Position numbers and translations under genes: made by a program
Notes under the pieces: generated by a model
The model's database searches: none
Told to the model about the DNA's origin: nothing
Seen by the model: the letters and a program-made list of their open reading frames with translations, nothing else
Shown here: positions 1-14,235 of the stretch, one piece after another
How the letters are laid out: each line of letters starts with the position of its first letter
Position numbering within the stretch: the first letter of the stretch is position 1
Assembly: GCA_946699065.1 (NCBI GenBank)
Contig: CAMPDV010000105.1
Coordinates: 1-64,000 of the forward strand
DNA: 64,000 nt
Direction: 5' to 3'
Source: Loxodes magnus
Taxonomy: Eukaryota; Ciliophora; Karyorelictea; Loxodida; Loxodidae

Positions 1-3000
1 TCTCACTTCAAAACATATCAAATACAATGCTTTTTTTTACTTTAAAAATTACACAACTATTTTTCATACATTGTGAACTCACTCTGGTATTAAAATTTCG
101 TATTCTCACTTCAAAACATATCAAATACAATGCTTTTTTTTACTTTAAAAATTACACAACTATTTTTCATACATTGTGAACTCACTCTGGTATTAAAATT
201 TCGTATTCTCACTTCAAAACATATCAAATACAATGCTTTTTTTTACTTTAAAAATTACACAACTATTTTTCATACATTGTGAACTCACTCTGGTATTAAA
301 ATTTCGTATTCTCACTTCAAAACATATCAAATACAATGCTTTTTTTTACTTTAAAAATTACACAACTATTTTTCATACATTGTGAACTCACTCTGGTATT
401 AAAATTTCGTATTCTCACTTCAAAACATATCAAATACAATGCTTTTTTTTTACTTTAAAAATTACACAACTATTTTTCATACATTGTGAACTCACTCTGG
501 TATTAAAATTTCGTATTCTCACTTCAAAACATATCAAATACAATGCTTTTTTTTACTTTAAAAATTACACAACTATTTTTCATACTTTGTTAACTCACTC
601 TGGTATTAAAATTTCGTATTCTCACTTCAAAACACTTATAAATACTATGTTTTTTTTTACTTTCAAAATTACACAACTATTTTTCATACTTTGTTAACTC
701 ACTCTGGTATTAAAATTTCGTATTCTCACTTCAAAACATATCAAATACAATGCTTTTTTTTTACTTTAAAAATTACACAACTATTTTTCATACATTGTGA
801 ACTCACTCTGGTATTAAAATTTCGTATTCTCACTTCAAAACATATCAAATACAATGCTTTTTTTTACTTTAAAAATTACACAACTATTTTTCATACTTTG
901 TTAACTCACTCTGGTATTAAAATTTCGTATTCTCACTTCAAAACACTTATAAAACTATGTTTTTTTTTTACTTTCAAAATTACACAACTATTTTTCATAC
1001 ATTGTGAACTCACTCTGGTATTAAAATTTCGTATTCTCACTTCAAAACATATCAAATACAATGCTTTTTTTTACTTTAAAAATTACACAACTATTTTTCA
1101 TACTTTGTGAACTCACTCTGGTATTAAAATTTCGTATTCTCACTTCAAAACATATAAATACTATGTTTTTTTTTACTTTCAAAATTACACAACTATTTTT
1201 CATACATTGTGAACTCACTCTGGTATTAAAATTTCGTATTCTCACTTCAAAACATATCAAATACAATGCTTTTTTTTACTTTAAAAATTACACAACTATT
1301 TTTCATACATTGTGAACTCACTCTGGTATTAAAATTTCGTATTCTCACTTCAAAACATATCAAATACAATGCTTTTTTTTACTTTAAAAATTACACAACT
1401 ATTTTTCATACATTGTGAACTCACTCTGGTATTAAAATTTCGTATTCTCACTTCAAAACATATCAAATACAATGTTTTTTTTTACTTTAAAAATTACACA
1501 ACTATTTTTCATACATTGTGAACTCACTCTGGTATTAAAATTAAATATTCTCACTTCAAAACATATCAAATACAATGCTTTTTTTTTACTTTAAAAATTA
1601 CACAACTATTTTTCATACATTGTGAACTCACTCTGGTATTAAAATTTCGTATTCTCACTTCAAAACATATCAAATACAATGCTTTTTTTTACTTTAAAAA
1701 TTACACAACTATTTTTCATACATTGTGAACTCACTCTGGTATTAAAATTTCGTATTCTCACTTCAAAACATATCAAATACAATGCTTTTTTTTACTTTAA
1801 AAATTACACAACTATTTTTCATACATTGTGAACTCACTCTGGTATTAAAATTTCGTATTCTCACTTCAAAACATATCAAATACAATGCTTTTTTTTACTT
1901 TAAAAATTACACAACTATTTTTCATACATTGTGAACTCACTCTGGTATTAAAATTTCGTATTCTCACTTCAAAACATATCAAATACAATGCTTTTTTTTA
2001 CTTTAAAAATTACACAACTATTTTTCATACATTGTGAACTCACTCTGGTATTAAAATTTCGTATTCTCACTTCAAAACATATCAAATACAATGCTTTTTT
2101 TTACTTTAAAAATTACACAACTATTTTTCATACATTGTGAACTCACTCTGGTATTAAAATTTCGTATTCTCACTTCAAAACATATCAAATACAATGCTTT
2201 TTTTTACTTTAAAAATTACACAACTATTTTTCATACATTGTGAACTCACTCTGGTATTAAAATTTCGTATTCTCACTTCAAAACATATCAAATACAATGC
2301 TTTTTTTTACTTTAAAAATTACACAACTATTTTTCATACATTGTGAACTCACTCTGGTATTAAAATTTCGTATTCTCACTTCAAAACATATCAAATACAA
2401 TGCTTTTTTTTACTTTAAAAATTACACAACTATTTTTCATACATTGTGAACTCACTCTGGTATTAAAATTTCGTATTCTCACTTCAAAACATATCAAATA
2501 CAATGCTTTTTTTTACTTTAAAAATTACACAACTATTTTTCATACATTGTGAACTCACTCTGGTATTAAAATTTCGTATTCTCACTTCAAAACATATCAA
2601 ATACAATGCTTTTTTTTACTTTAAAAATTACACAACTATTTTTCATACATTGTGAACTCACTCTGGTATTAAAATTTCGTATTCTCACTTCAAAACATAT
2701 CAAATACAATGCTTTTTTTTACTTTAAAAATTACACAACTATTTTTCATACATTGTGAACTCACTCTGGTATTAAAATTTCGTATTCTCACTTCAAAACA
2801 TATCAAATACAATGCTTTTTTTTTACTTTAAAAATTACACAACTATTTTTCATACATTGTGAACTCACTCTGGTATTAAAATTTCGTATTCTCACTTCAA
2901 AACATATCAAATACAATGCTTTTTTTTACTTTAAAAATTACACAACTATTTTTCATACATTGTGAACTCACTCTGGTATTAAAATTTCGTATTCTCACTT

Positions 3001-6000
3001 CAAAACATATCAAATACAATGCTTTTTTTTACTTTAAAAATTACACAACTATTTTTCATACATTGTGAACTCACTCTGGTATTAAAATTTCGTATTCTCA
3101 CTTCAAAACATATCAAATACAATGCTTTTTTTTACTTTAAAAATTACACAACTATTTTTCATACATTGTGAACTCACTCTGGTATTAAAATTTCGTATTC
3201 TCACTTCAAAACATATCAAATACAATGCTTTTTTTTACTTTAAAAATTACACAACTATTTTTCATACATTGTGAACTCACTCTGGTATTAAAATTTCGTA
3301 TTCTCACTTCAAAACATATCAAATACAATGCTTTTTTTTACTTTAAAAATTACACAACTATTTTTCATACATTGTGAACTCACTCTGGTATTAAAATTTC
3401 GTATTCTCACTTCAAAACATATCAAATACAATGCTTTTTTTTACTTTAAAAATTACACAACTATTTTTCATACATTGTGAACTCACTCTGGTATTAAAAT
3501 TTCGTATTCTCACTTCAAAACATATCAAATACAATGCTTTTTTTTACTTTAAAAATTACACAACTATTTTTCATACATTGTGAACTCACTCTGGTATTAA
3601 AATTTCGTATTCTCACTTCAAAACATATCAAATACAATGCTTTTTTTTACTTTAAAAATTACACAACTATTTTTCATACATTGTGAACTCACTCTGGTAT
3701 TAAAATTTCGTATTCTCACTTCAAAACATATCAAATACAATGCTTTTTTTTACTTTAAAAATTACACAACTATTTTTCATACATTGTGAACTCACTCTGG
3801 TATTAAAATTTCGTATTCTCACTTCAAAACATATCAAATACAATGCTTTTTTTTACTTTAAAAATTACACAACTATTTTTCATACATTGTGAACTCACTC
3901 TGGTATTAAAATTTCGTATTCTCACTTCAAAACATATCAAATACAATGCTTTTTTTTACTTTAAAAATTACACAACTATTTTTCATACATTGTGAACTCA
4001 CTCTGGTATTAAAATTTCGTATTCTCACTTCAAAACATATCAAATACAATGCTTTTTTTTACTTTAAAAATTACACAACTATTTTTCATACATTGTGAAC
4101 TCACTCTGGTATTAAAATTTCGTATTCTCACTTCAAAACATATCAAATACAATGCTTTTTTTTACTTTAAAAATTACACAACTATTTTTCATACATTGTG
4201 AACTCACTCTGGTATTAAAATTTCGTATTCTCACTTCAAAACATATCAAATACAATGCTTTTTTTTACTTTAAAAATTACACAACTATTTTTCATACATT
4301 GTGAACTCACTCTGGTATTAAAATTTCGTATTCTCACTTCAAAACATATCAAATACAATGCTTTTTTTTACTTTAAAAATTACACAACTATTTTTCATAC
4401 ATTGTGAACTCACTCTGGTATTAAAATTTCGTATTCTCACTTCAAAACATATCAAATACAATGCTTTTTTTTACTTTAAAAATTACACAACTATTTTTCA
4501 TACATTGTGAACTCACTCTGGTATTAAAATTTCGTATTCTCACTTCAAAACATATCAAATACAATGCTTTTTTTTACTTTAAAAATTACACAACTATTTT
4601 TCATACATTGTGAACTCACTCTGGTATTAAAATTTCGTATTCTCACTTCAAAACACTTATAAAACTATGTTTTTTTTTACTTTCAAAATTACACAACTAT
4701 TTTTCATACATTGTGAACTCACTCTGGTATTAAAATTTCGTATTCTCACTTCAAAACATATCAAATACAATGCTTTTTTTTACTTTAAAAATTACACAAC
4801 TATTTTTCATACATTGTGAACTCACTCTGGTATTAAAATTTCGTATTCTCACTTCAAAACATATCAAATACAATGCTTTTTTTTACTTTAAAAATTACAC
4901 AACTATTTTTCATACATTGTGAACTCACTCTGGTATTAAAATTTCGTATTCTCACTTCAAAACATATCAAATACAATGCTTTTTTTTACTTTAAAAATTA
5001 CACAACTATTTTTCATACATTGTGAACTCACTCTGGTATTAAAATTTCGTATTCTCACTTCAAAACATATCAAATACAATGCTTTTTTTTACTTTAAAAA
5101 TTACACAACTATTTTTCATACATTGTGAACTCACTCTGGTATTAAAATTTCGTATTCTCACTTCAAAACATATCAAATACAATGCTTTTTTTTACTTTAA
5201 AAATTACACAACTATTTTTCATACATTGTGAACTCACTCTGGTATTAAAATTTCGTATTCTCACTTCAAAACATATCAAATACAATGCTTTTTTTTACTT
5301 TAAAAATTACACAACTATTTTTCATACATTGTGAACTCACTCTGGTATTAAAATTTCGTATTCTCACTTCAAAACATATCAAATACAATGCTTTTTTTTA
5401 CTTTAAAAATTACACAACTATTTTTCATACATTGTGAACTCACTCTGGTATTAAAATTTCGTATTCTCACTTCAAAACATATCAAATACAATGCTTTTTT
5501 TTACTTTAAAAATTACACAACTATTTTTCATACATTGTGAACTCACTCTGGTATTAAAATTTCGTATTCTCACTTCAAAACATATCAAATACAATGCTTT
5601 TTTTTACTTTAAAAATTACACAACTATTTTTCATACATTGTGAACTCACTCTGGTATTAAAATTTCGTATTCTCACTTCAAAACATATCAAATACAATGC
5701 TTTTTTTTACTTTAAAAATTACACAACTATTTTTCATACATTGTGAACTCACTCTGGTATTAAAATTTCGTATTCTCACTTCAAAACATATCAAATACAA
5801 TGCTTTTTTTTACTTTAAAAATTACACAACTATTTTTCATACATTGTGAACTCACTCTGGTATTAAAATTTCGTATTCTCACTTCAAAACATATCAAATA
5901 CAATGCTTTTTTTTACTTTAAAAATTACACAACTATTTTTCATACATTGTGAACTCACTCTGGTATTAAAATTTCGTATTCTCACTTCAAAACATATCAA

Positions 6001-9000
6001 ATACAATGCTTTTTTTTACTTTAAAAATTACACAACTATTTTTCATACATTGTGAACTCACTCTGGTATTAAAATTTCGTATTCTCACTTCAAAACATAT
6101 CAAATACAATGCTTTTTTTTACTTTAAAAATTACACAACTATTTTTCATACATTGTGAACTCACTCTGGTATTAAAATTTCGTATTCTCACTTCAAAACA
6201 TATCAAATACAATGCTTTTTTTTACTTTAAAAATTACACAACTATTTTTCATACATTGTGAACTCACTCTGGTATTAAAATTTCGTATTCTCACTTCAAA
6301 ACATATCAAATACAATGCTTTTTTTTACTTTAAAAATTACACAACTATTTTTCATACATTGTGAACTCACTCTGGTATTAAAATTTCGTATTCTCACTTC
6401 AAAACATATCAAATACAATGCTTTTTTTTACTTTAAAAATTACACAACTATTTTTCATACATTGTGAACTCACTCTGGTATTAAAATTTCGTATTCTCAC
6501 TTCAAAACATATCAAATACAATGCTTTTTTTTACTTTAAAAATTACACAACTATTTTTCATACATTGTGAACTCACTCTGGTATTAAAATTTCGTATTCT
6601 CACTTCAAAACATATCAAATACAATGCTTTTTTTTACTTTAAAAATTACACAACTATTTTTCATACATTGTGAACTCACTCTGGTATTAAAATTTCGTAT
6701 TCTCACTTCAAAACATATCAAATACAATGCTTTTTTTTACTTTAAAAATTACACAACTATTTTTCATACATTGTGAACTCACTCTGGTATTAAAATTTCG
6801 TATTCTCACTTCAAAACATATCAAATACAATGCTTTTTTTTACTTTAAAAATTACACAACTATTTTTCATACATTGTGAACTCACTCTGGTATTAAAATT
6901 TCGTATTCTCACTTCAAAACATATCAAATACAATGCTTTTTTTTACTTTAAAAATTACACAACTATTTTTCATACATTGTGAACTCACTCTGGTATTAAA
7001 ATTTCGTATTCTCACTTCAAAACATATCAAATACAATGCTTTTTTTACTTTAAAAATTACACAACTATTTTTCATACATTGTGAACTCACTCTGGTATTA
7101 AAATTTCGTATTCTCACTTCAAAACATATCAAATACAATGCTTTTTTTTACTTTAAAAATTACACAACTATTTTTCATACATTGTGAACTCACTCTGGTA
7201 TTAAAATTTCGTATTCTCACTTCAAAACATTTCAAATACAATGCTTTTTTTTACTTTAAAAATTACACAACTATTTTTCATACATTGTGAACTCACTCTG
7301 GTATTAAAATTTCGTATTCTCACTTCAAAACATATCAAATACAATGCTTTTTTTTACTTTAAAAATTACACAACTATTTTTCATACATTGTGAACTCACT
7401 CTGGTATTAAAATTTCGTATTCTCACTTCAAAACATATCAAATACAATGCTTTTTTTTACTTTAAAAATTACACAACTATTTTTCATACATTGTGAACTC
7501 ACTCTGGTATTAAAATTTCGTATTCTCACTTCAAAACATATCAAATACAATGCTTTTTTTTACTTTAAAAATTACACAACTATTTTTCATACATTGTGAA
7601 CTCACTCTGGTATTAAAATTTCGTATTCTCACTTCAAAACATATCAAATACAATGCTTTTTTTTACTTTAAAAATTACACAACTATTTTTCATACATTGT
7701 GAACTCACTCTGGTATTAAATCTAAATATTCTCACTTCAAAACATATCAAATACAATGCTTTTTTTTACTTTAAAAATTACACAACTATTTTTCATACAT
7801 TGTGAACTCACTCTGGTATTAAAATTTCGTATTCTCACTTCAAAACATATCAAATACAATGCTTTTTTTTACTTTAAAAATTACACAACTATTTTTCATA
7901 CATTGTGAACTCACTCTGGTATTAAAATTTCGTATTCTCACTTCAAAACATATCAAATACAATGCTTTTTTTTACTTTAAAAATTACACAACTATTTTTC
8001 ATACATTGTGAACTCACTCTGGTATTAAAATTTCGTATTCTCACTTCAAAACATATCAAATACAATGCTTTTTTTTACTTTAAAAATTACACAACTATTT
8101 TTCATACATTGTGAACTCACTCTGGTATTAAAATTTCGTATTCTCACTTCAAAACATATCAAATACAATGCTTTTTTTTACTTTAAAAATTACACAACTA
8201 TTTTTCATACATTGTGAACTCACTCTGGTATTAAAATTTCGTATTCTCACTTCAAAACATATCAAATACAATGCTTTTTTTTACTTTAAAAATTACACAA
8301 CTATTTTTCATACATTGTGAACTCACTCTGGTATTAAAATTTCGTATTCTCACTTCAAAACATATCAAATACAATGCTTTTTTTTACTTTAAAAATTACA
8401 CAACTATTTTTCATACATTGTGAACTCACTCTGGTATTAAAATTTCGTATTCTCACTTCAAAACATATCAAATACAATGCTTTTTTTTACTTTAAAAATT
8501 ACACAACTATTTTTCATACATTGTGAACTCACTCTGGTATTAAAATTTCGTATTCTCACTTCAAAACATATCAAATACAATGCTTTTTTTTACTTTAAAA
8601 ATTACACAACTATTTTTCATACATTGTGAACTCACTCTGGTATTAAAATTTCGTATTCTCACTTCAAAACATATCAAATACAATGCTTTTTTTTACTTTA
8701 AAAATTACACAACTATTTTTCATACATTGTGAACTCACTCTGGTATTAAAATTTCGTATTCTCACTTCAAAACATATCAAATACAATGCTTTTTTTTACT
8801 TTAAAAATTACACAACTATTTTTCATACATTGTGAACTCACTCTGGTATTAAAATTTCGTATTCTCACTTCAAAACATATCAAATACAATGCTTTTTTTT
8901 ACTTTAAAAATTACACAACTATTTTTCATACATTGTGAACTCACTCTGGTATTAAAATTTCGTATTCTCACTTCAAAACATATCAAATACAATGCTTTTT

Positions 9001-10625
9001 TTTACTTTAAAAATTACACAACTATTTTTCATACATTGTGAACTCACTCTGGTATTAAAATTTCGTATTCTCACTTCAAAACATATCAAATACAATGCTT
9101 TTTTTTACTTTAAAAATTACACAACTATTTTTCATACATTGTGAACTCACTCTGGTATTAAAATTTCGTATTCTCACTTCAAAACATATCAAATACAATG
9201 CTTTTTTTTACTTTAAAAATTACACAACTATTTTTCATACATTGTGAACTCACTCTGGTATTAAAATTTCGTATTCTCACTTCAAAACATATCAAATACA
9301 ATGCTTTTTTTTACTTTAAAAATTACACAACTATTTTTCATACATTGTGAACTCACTCTGGTATTAAAATTTCGTATTCTCACTTCAAAACATATCAAAT
9401 ACAATGCTTTTTTTTACTTTAAAAATTACACAACTATTTTTCATACATTGTGAACTCACTCTGGTATTAAAATTTCGTATTCTCACTTCAAAACATATCA
9501 AATACAATGCTTTTTTTTACTTTAAAAATTACACAACTATTTTTCATACATTGTGAACTCACTCTGGTATTAAAATTTCGTATTCTCACTTCAAAACATA
9601 TCAAATACAATGCTTTTTTTTACTTTAAAAATTACACAACTATTTTTCATACATTGTGAACTCACTCTGGTATTAAAATTTCGTATTCTCACTTCAAAAC
9701 ATATCAAATACAATGCTTTTTTTTACTTTAAAAATTACACAACTATTTTTCATACATTGTGAACTCACTCTGGTATTAAAATTTCGTATTCTCACTTCAA
9801 AACATATCAAATACAATGCTTTTTTTTACTTTAAAAATTACACAACTATTTTTCATACATTGTGAACTCACTCTGGTATTAAAATTTCGTATTCTCACTT
9901 CAAAACATATCAAATACAATGCTTTTTTTTACTTTAAAAATTACACAACTATTTTTCATACATTGTGAACTCACTCTGGTATTAAAATTTCGTATTCTCA
10001 CTTCAAAACATATCAAATACAATGCTTTTTTTTACTTTAAAAATTACACAACTATTTTTCATACATTGTGAACTCACTCTGGTATTAAAATTTCGTATTC
10101 TCACTTCAAAACATATCAAATACAATGCTTTTTTTTACTTTAAAAATTACACAACTATTTTTCATACATTGTGAACTCACTCTGGTATTAAAATTTCGTA
10201 TTCTCACTTCAAAACATATCAAATACAATGCTTTTTTTTACTTTAAAAATTACACAACTATTTTTCATACATTGTGAACTCACTCTGGTATTAAAATTTC
10301 GTATTCTCACTTCAAAACATATCAAATACAATGCTTTTTTTTACTTTAAAAATTACACAACTATTTTTCATACATTGTGAACTCACTCTGGTATTAAAAT
10401 TTCGTATTCTCACTTCAAAACATATCAAATACAATGCTTTTTTTTACTTTAAAAATTACACAACTATTTTTCATACATTGTGAACTCACTCTGGTATTAA
10501 AATTTCGTATTCTCACTTCAAAACATATCAAATACAATGCTTTTTTTTACTTTAAAAATTACACAACTATTTTTCATACATTGTGAACTCACTCTGGTAT
10601 TAAAATTTCGTATTCTCGCTTCAAG
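1..10625. repeat. 103-bp tandem satellite array
   Basis: Head-to-tail array whose unit begins again at 1, 104 and 207, so the period is 103 bp; about 103 units fit before the last, slightly altered unit ends near 10,625. Each unit holds a T8 run (T7 near 7,041; T9 near 443, 748, 1,577 and 2,815), an AAAAATTACACAACTATTTTT-like AT core and a small GC-richer part (GAACTCACTCTGG). Most units are identical. Variant units with a CACTTATAAA-type segment cluster near 630, 940 and 1,155, with one at 4,650; a TAAATATTCTCAC variant occurs near 1,543 and 7,720. The array runs off the left edge. Every frame is open over long stretches because of the repeat, so no gene is called. Function is unknown; a structural or heterochromatic satellite is the simplest reading. 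Confidence 0.97.
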
Positions 10626-10815
10626 CTGAATAAAGAATTTTTATAAATCTATAAACGACGAATGGGTTAAAGAGAAGTGGATTGTTATTTGAGCTAACTG
10701 AAAAAATAGAGAAAAAGTATATTAAACTTATCAATACTCATGACAGTGGCTATCCAAGCAAGTTTGTGCCGAATACTTATCTTAACGAATAAATTAATAT
10801 ATAATAAAATAGTTA
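10626..10815 (+). pseudogene. fragment of the 'HDS' ORF family (unrecognised)
   Basis: Immediately after the satellite, the stretch around 10,691-10,795 reads THDSGYPSKF with the alternative code. It matches in DNA the segment near the 3' end of the repeated ORF families at 23.9 kb (+) and 29.7 kb (-), where the sequence CATGACAGTG is followed by CCAAG. No start or complete frame is visible. It is likely a truncated third copy of that repeat. Confidence 0.45.
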
Positions 10816-10824
10816 TCGACCTTT

Positions 10825-11046
10825 TTCGTGAGAATTAGAAGGTAATCTTTACATTGTATGCTGCATTTCGAGTAATCTCAGCACTAGATATCACAATGAA
10901 GAAGTGTGAAAAAGCTTGGAATATAAAAATTTTACTTTTTAAGAGATCTCGCTAGCAGCATGAAAGTTTGACTGACGAGCCATCTGATTACTTATTTGTT
11001 AATTCTTATTTAGATCTTACTAAAGAATATGTTAGCATTTTTCTTT
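10825..11046 (+). mobile_element. SINE-1 copy a (3'-truncated)
   Basis: Matches the interspersed family whose head is GGATGTCGGC...ACTAGTAGG, seen better at 30.5, 39.4 and 42.8 kb. Recognisable pieces are AAGGTAATC, CTGCATTTCGAGTAATCTC, a degraded middle, then CTCGCTAGCAGCATGAAAG and TTGACTGACGAGCC. It stops near 11,046, before the family's usual 3' tail, and abuts a reversed RING-gene fragment. Confidence 0.7.
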
Positions 11047-11048
11047 TA

Positions 11049-11112
11049 TTGGTAATCTAGTAGCTAAATCAAAAAGATTTCCACATTTATTACATTCGTT
11101 TCTACCTTACAT
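11049..11112 (-). pseudogene. 5' fragment of a RING-kelch gene
   Basis: Read on the minus strand from 11,112, the first 21 codons give MQGRNECNKCGNLFDLATRL, nearly identical to the start of the full genes at 21.3 and 33.0 kb (codon 2 is TAA = Gln). It breaks off at the SINE-1 copy a, so only the first two RING cysteines remain. It shows that the 5' end of this family has been copied separately from the rest. Confidence 0.8.
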
Positions 11113-11640
11113 TTTGCAATTTTTTAATTAATTTAATAATATTAATTTTTAATGGAACAAAATAATTTTTTATTTTTATTTAAAAAATTAAATTTACTCT
11201 AATAAAGAAAACTATTTAAAAATTTTATTATAGTAATTTATCAATTTTCATTTATTTTCATATTCGCAAAAAATGTATATTTCTTATTACTAAAAAAGTC
11301 AATTTTTTTAGTATATAACACATCAAAAAGAAAATAAAAAAATAGTCTTACTGATATAATAATCCTTTGATATAAAGTTATTAATTAGAAAACTTCAATG
11401 TTTTATTTACTTAAATTTTCATTTTAATAATGATTTGATTCTAAGCTTCGTTCATCCGAGTAAAATCTCAACTTCAGTTCTTTTCGTTTACGTAAAAATG
11501 ATTATGAACTAAAATTACCTTAGATTTGAATAAAAATAGGCATATTTATTGCACAAAAGTTCTAAAAATTTAAAATTCTATATTTAAATATATTTCAAAA
11601 AGGCTAAAAATAATTAAAAATATATTTTATAAAAATTATT
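11113..11640. other. AT-rich spacer, nothing recognised
   Basis: Low-complexity A/T sequence with no conserved motif, repeat member or convincing codon pattern on either strand. Confidence 0.6.
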
Positions 11641-11644
11641 TCGT

Positions 11645-12445
11645 TGAAAGATGTCGATCTTGAGTAAGACCTTCAATAAAACCTCAGACCGGAAAGGGGA
11701 GGTTTGGGAGCAAATCTAACTTAATTATAGCATTTTCCAACTCCTTAAGATTGTAGAAGTCCTAGGTCGACATCTGCAAAGATGCTGAAGGAAATTAGGT
11801 AAAGTTAAGAATGTCGCAACCCCTAATTTCTATCAAGCATCTCCACGTAGAATCGAGCCTTGGCAAAGTTTATGCAACAATGGAAGTAGAAGGGTCTCAA
11901 CATTGACCATTGATCTGTTGAAGAGAAAATTCCCGCTTTATTCTAAGCTCTAAAGCTAGTAAGCTAGATATATTGGGAAAAGTTAAGACTTAGTCAGAAA
12001 TGGAAGGAAAATTCTACTGAGATCCTATGGTTTTTATAGAGAGAGTAGAACTATCCTATTACAATAGGGCACAAGGTTCTCAAGAATAACTAGGGACTAG
12101 GGTAGAAATAGGCCAACAGAGGATCGATGAAACTCCGGATGATGTACAAGGATACAGTTCTACAATACTCGTAAACTTCTGATAAAGCGTTCTTTTTATC
12201 ACTTCGTCCCTTCGCAAATCCCTCCCAAGACGAGAAGAATATTACAATAACTATTAAAAGACTAATGGGAATTATGGTAGTTCAGTCAAGAGAATCTATG
12301 CATGACAAGACAGACCCGTTAAACTTGAATTCAAGATTTAAAGCATGAAGCAGCCACAGACCAAAAGAGTTTGATACTGGAGATTAAAAAAATTCTACCG
12401 ATAGGTAACCAGGCAGAAAATAGATCAATAGCAATCTAGTAAATG
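11645..12445 (+). other. GC-richer island, possible decayed coding sequence
   Basis: This 800-bp stretch is clearly richer in G+C than its surroundings, like the ORF1 copies elsewhere in the window. An ATG at 11,651 opens a frame with TAA/TAG as Gln, but it contains several TGA and shows no family motif. A segment in another frame near 12,105 reads RIDETPDDV, faintly like the ETPT segment of the ORF1 family. I could not assign it; an old ORF1 or LINE fragment is possible. Confidence 0.25.
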
Positions 12446-13425
12446 TATAATTTTATAAATTAATTAATTAAAAAGCTTTTTTATAAATTTTATAAAATAT
12501 TTATTTTTCACTATTTTGTCTATTAAAATATAAATTTTTATCGTTAATATTATATTTATTAAATCATCTAAAATTTTCATTTATGTAGAAAAAATAAAAA
12601 TAAAAATGTAAATTTGTTGATATTTATAACGTTATTAAAAAGATTGAATGAAGTAGTTAAGAAAAAAAAATTTAGAATTATATGAGACATAATAATATAT
12701 ATAATTTATTTTTAATTTCTAATTTTTAATCAACATAGAAATTTTAAATTAGTAAAAATAAAGTTTATATTATTTCGAGGTTAACCAAAAGTCGGCAAAG
12801 TCCGTGTTAATTTAATTTTATATATTAATTTAAGGGATAAATTTACGGCCAAATTACATAGAAGATAGATTCAATCAAATTAAATTGCACAAGCAAACAA
12901 TAAATTAATAAAGCTAAATAAATGAAAACCTATGAATATTGAAAAGAAGTAGAAGTCTGTTTACAACAATAGACAGAGAATGTATTTATAATATTGATAT
13001 TCCAAGAAGAATGGAAATATGTAAGACAAAGTTAATAGTTTAACAAAATTTAATAAATTTAGGGGAAAAACTTTAGAACAAATTGAGTCGAATATGTTGT
13101 ACACAGGTAGGTAAGATTTGTAGAAGAAAGTTTTATCAAGGAATGAAATTACATAAATTAATAATAGAAGCGATGTTTATAATAATGAGGAAAATGAGAA
13201 AAGGAGCTATAGAATTCATAATAATTAAAGAGGAATAGTATGATTGAGCTCTAGAGAAAGAATATGAAGAATTTTATATAAATTAGGATTTAATAAGCCA
13301 AATTTTGTAAAGAAAAATTAATTAGACTTTAAAAACCTTGATGATCCTATTAAAGGAGGAAACGCGATTATTTTTTATCATAATTATTGTTTTATATTTA
13401 TATTTTTCGATTTTTTAAATAAAAA
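12446..13425. other. AT-rich spacer, nothing recognised
   Basis: Mostly A/T with weak purine-rich stretches at 12,900-13,330. No motif, repeat member or conserved frame was identified. Confidence 0.5.
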
Positions 13426-13469
13426 ATGTTAGTTTTTTTAATTTTAATAAAAATTCATCAACAAAAATA

Positions 13470-14235
13470 TAAAATAGAAGCTCTTAAAGGTGGATTTCTC
13501 TTGGGAAAATTGGAACACAAGAAGATTAAGACCAAAACAAAGGGACCTGTCTTTAAAAACCTTTATAGGTGCAGTACTCTTCTGACCCACCACCTGAAAA
13601 GAGAAAAGAACGATATGTGGAAGACACTGAAACTCCGACAACGAAATTATAAAAACCATCGATTTAATTACTAGAAATAAGACTTTAACATTGGAACAGA
13701 TTGGGCCGATTAAAAAAAACTTAAACAAACATGGATTCAACTTAGATTCTGGAACTAATCTGAACATTTATTTTAAGTCGAACATGGAAAAAAGATCAAA
13801 CAAGTAAAAAGAATAAAACTGAGAATCACATTGAAGAGAGAGAATCTCACTTTGCCTGACAATATATAAACATACAGGACAAAACTGGTAAGAAAAAAGT
13901 ACAGACAATGGAAAACAACATCTGAAACTTTCAAGAGCAAGATGAAAAAACTGGGCGAGGTAAGACTAATTTAATGCAGAGATTGAAAGAAAACTGGAAA
14001 TAATCGGACAATAATCCTACTAGAGTGACTGTGTTCCAATGGATATAGAGAAAAGCAAATAAAAAAATGAACATAAGCAAAAGAAATCAGAAAGCTTTGT
14101 AACATTTGCGATAGCATTTATGAAAGTACCGACCGTATCAAGAAAAAATAAGAAGAGCAAATTGAAAACCAATCTGACGCAAAACAACGATTTTCTTTCC
14201 ATAGAGTGATGGGAAGACTTGACGAAGAAATTAAG
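13470..14235 (+). pseudogene. possible decayed ORF1-like gene
   Basis: The beginning (EALKGGFLLG, about 13,478) resembles the M-x-G-F-x-x-GFY start of the ORF1 family, and a shifted frame about 130 bp on reads DTETPTTKL, comparable to ETPTSSEK in the 16-kb copy. After that one frame stays open to about 14,230 with charged, coiled-coil-like composition but without a visible CCHC knuckle. Base composition is richer in G+C than the flanks. At least one frameshift is needed. Similarity is weak; an unrelated element is possible. Confidence 0.3.

Noticed and set aside
691..7187. Several ORFs of 74-139 codons inside the satellite
   Set aside because: They are period-103 translations of the tandem unit, present on both strands, with no codon bias or start context.
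1..10625. CRISPR-like array
   Set aside because: There are no unique spacers; the whole 103-bp unit repeats.
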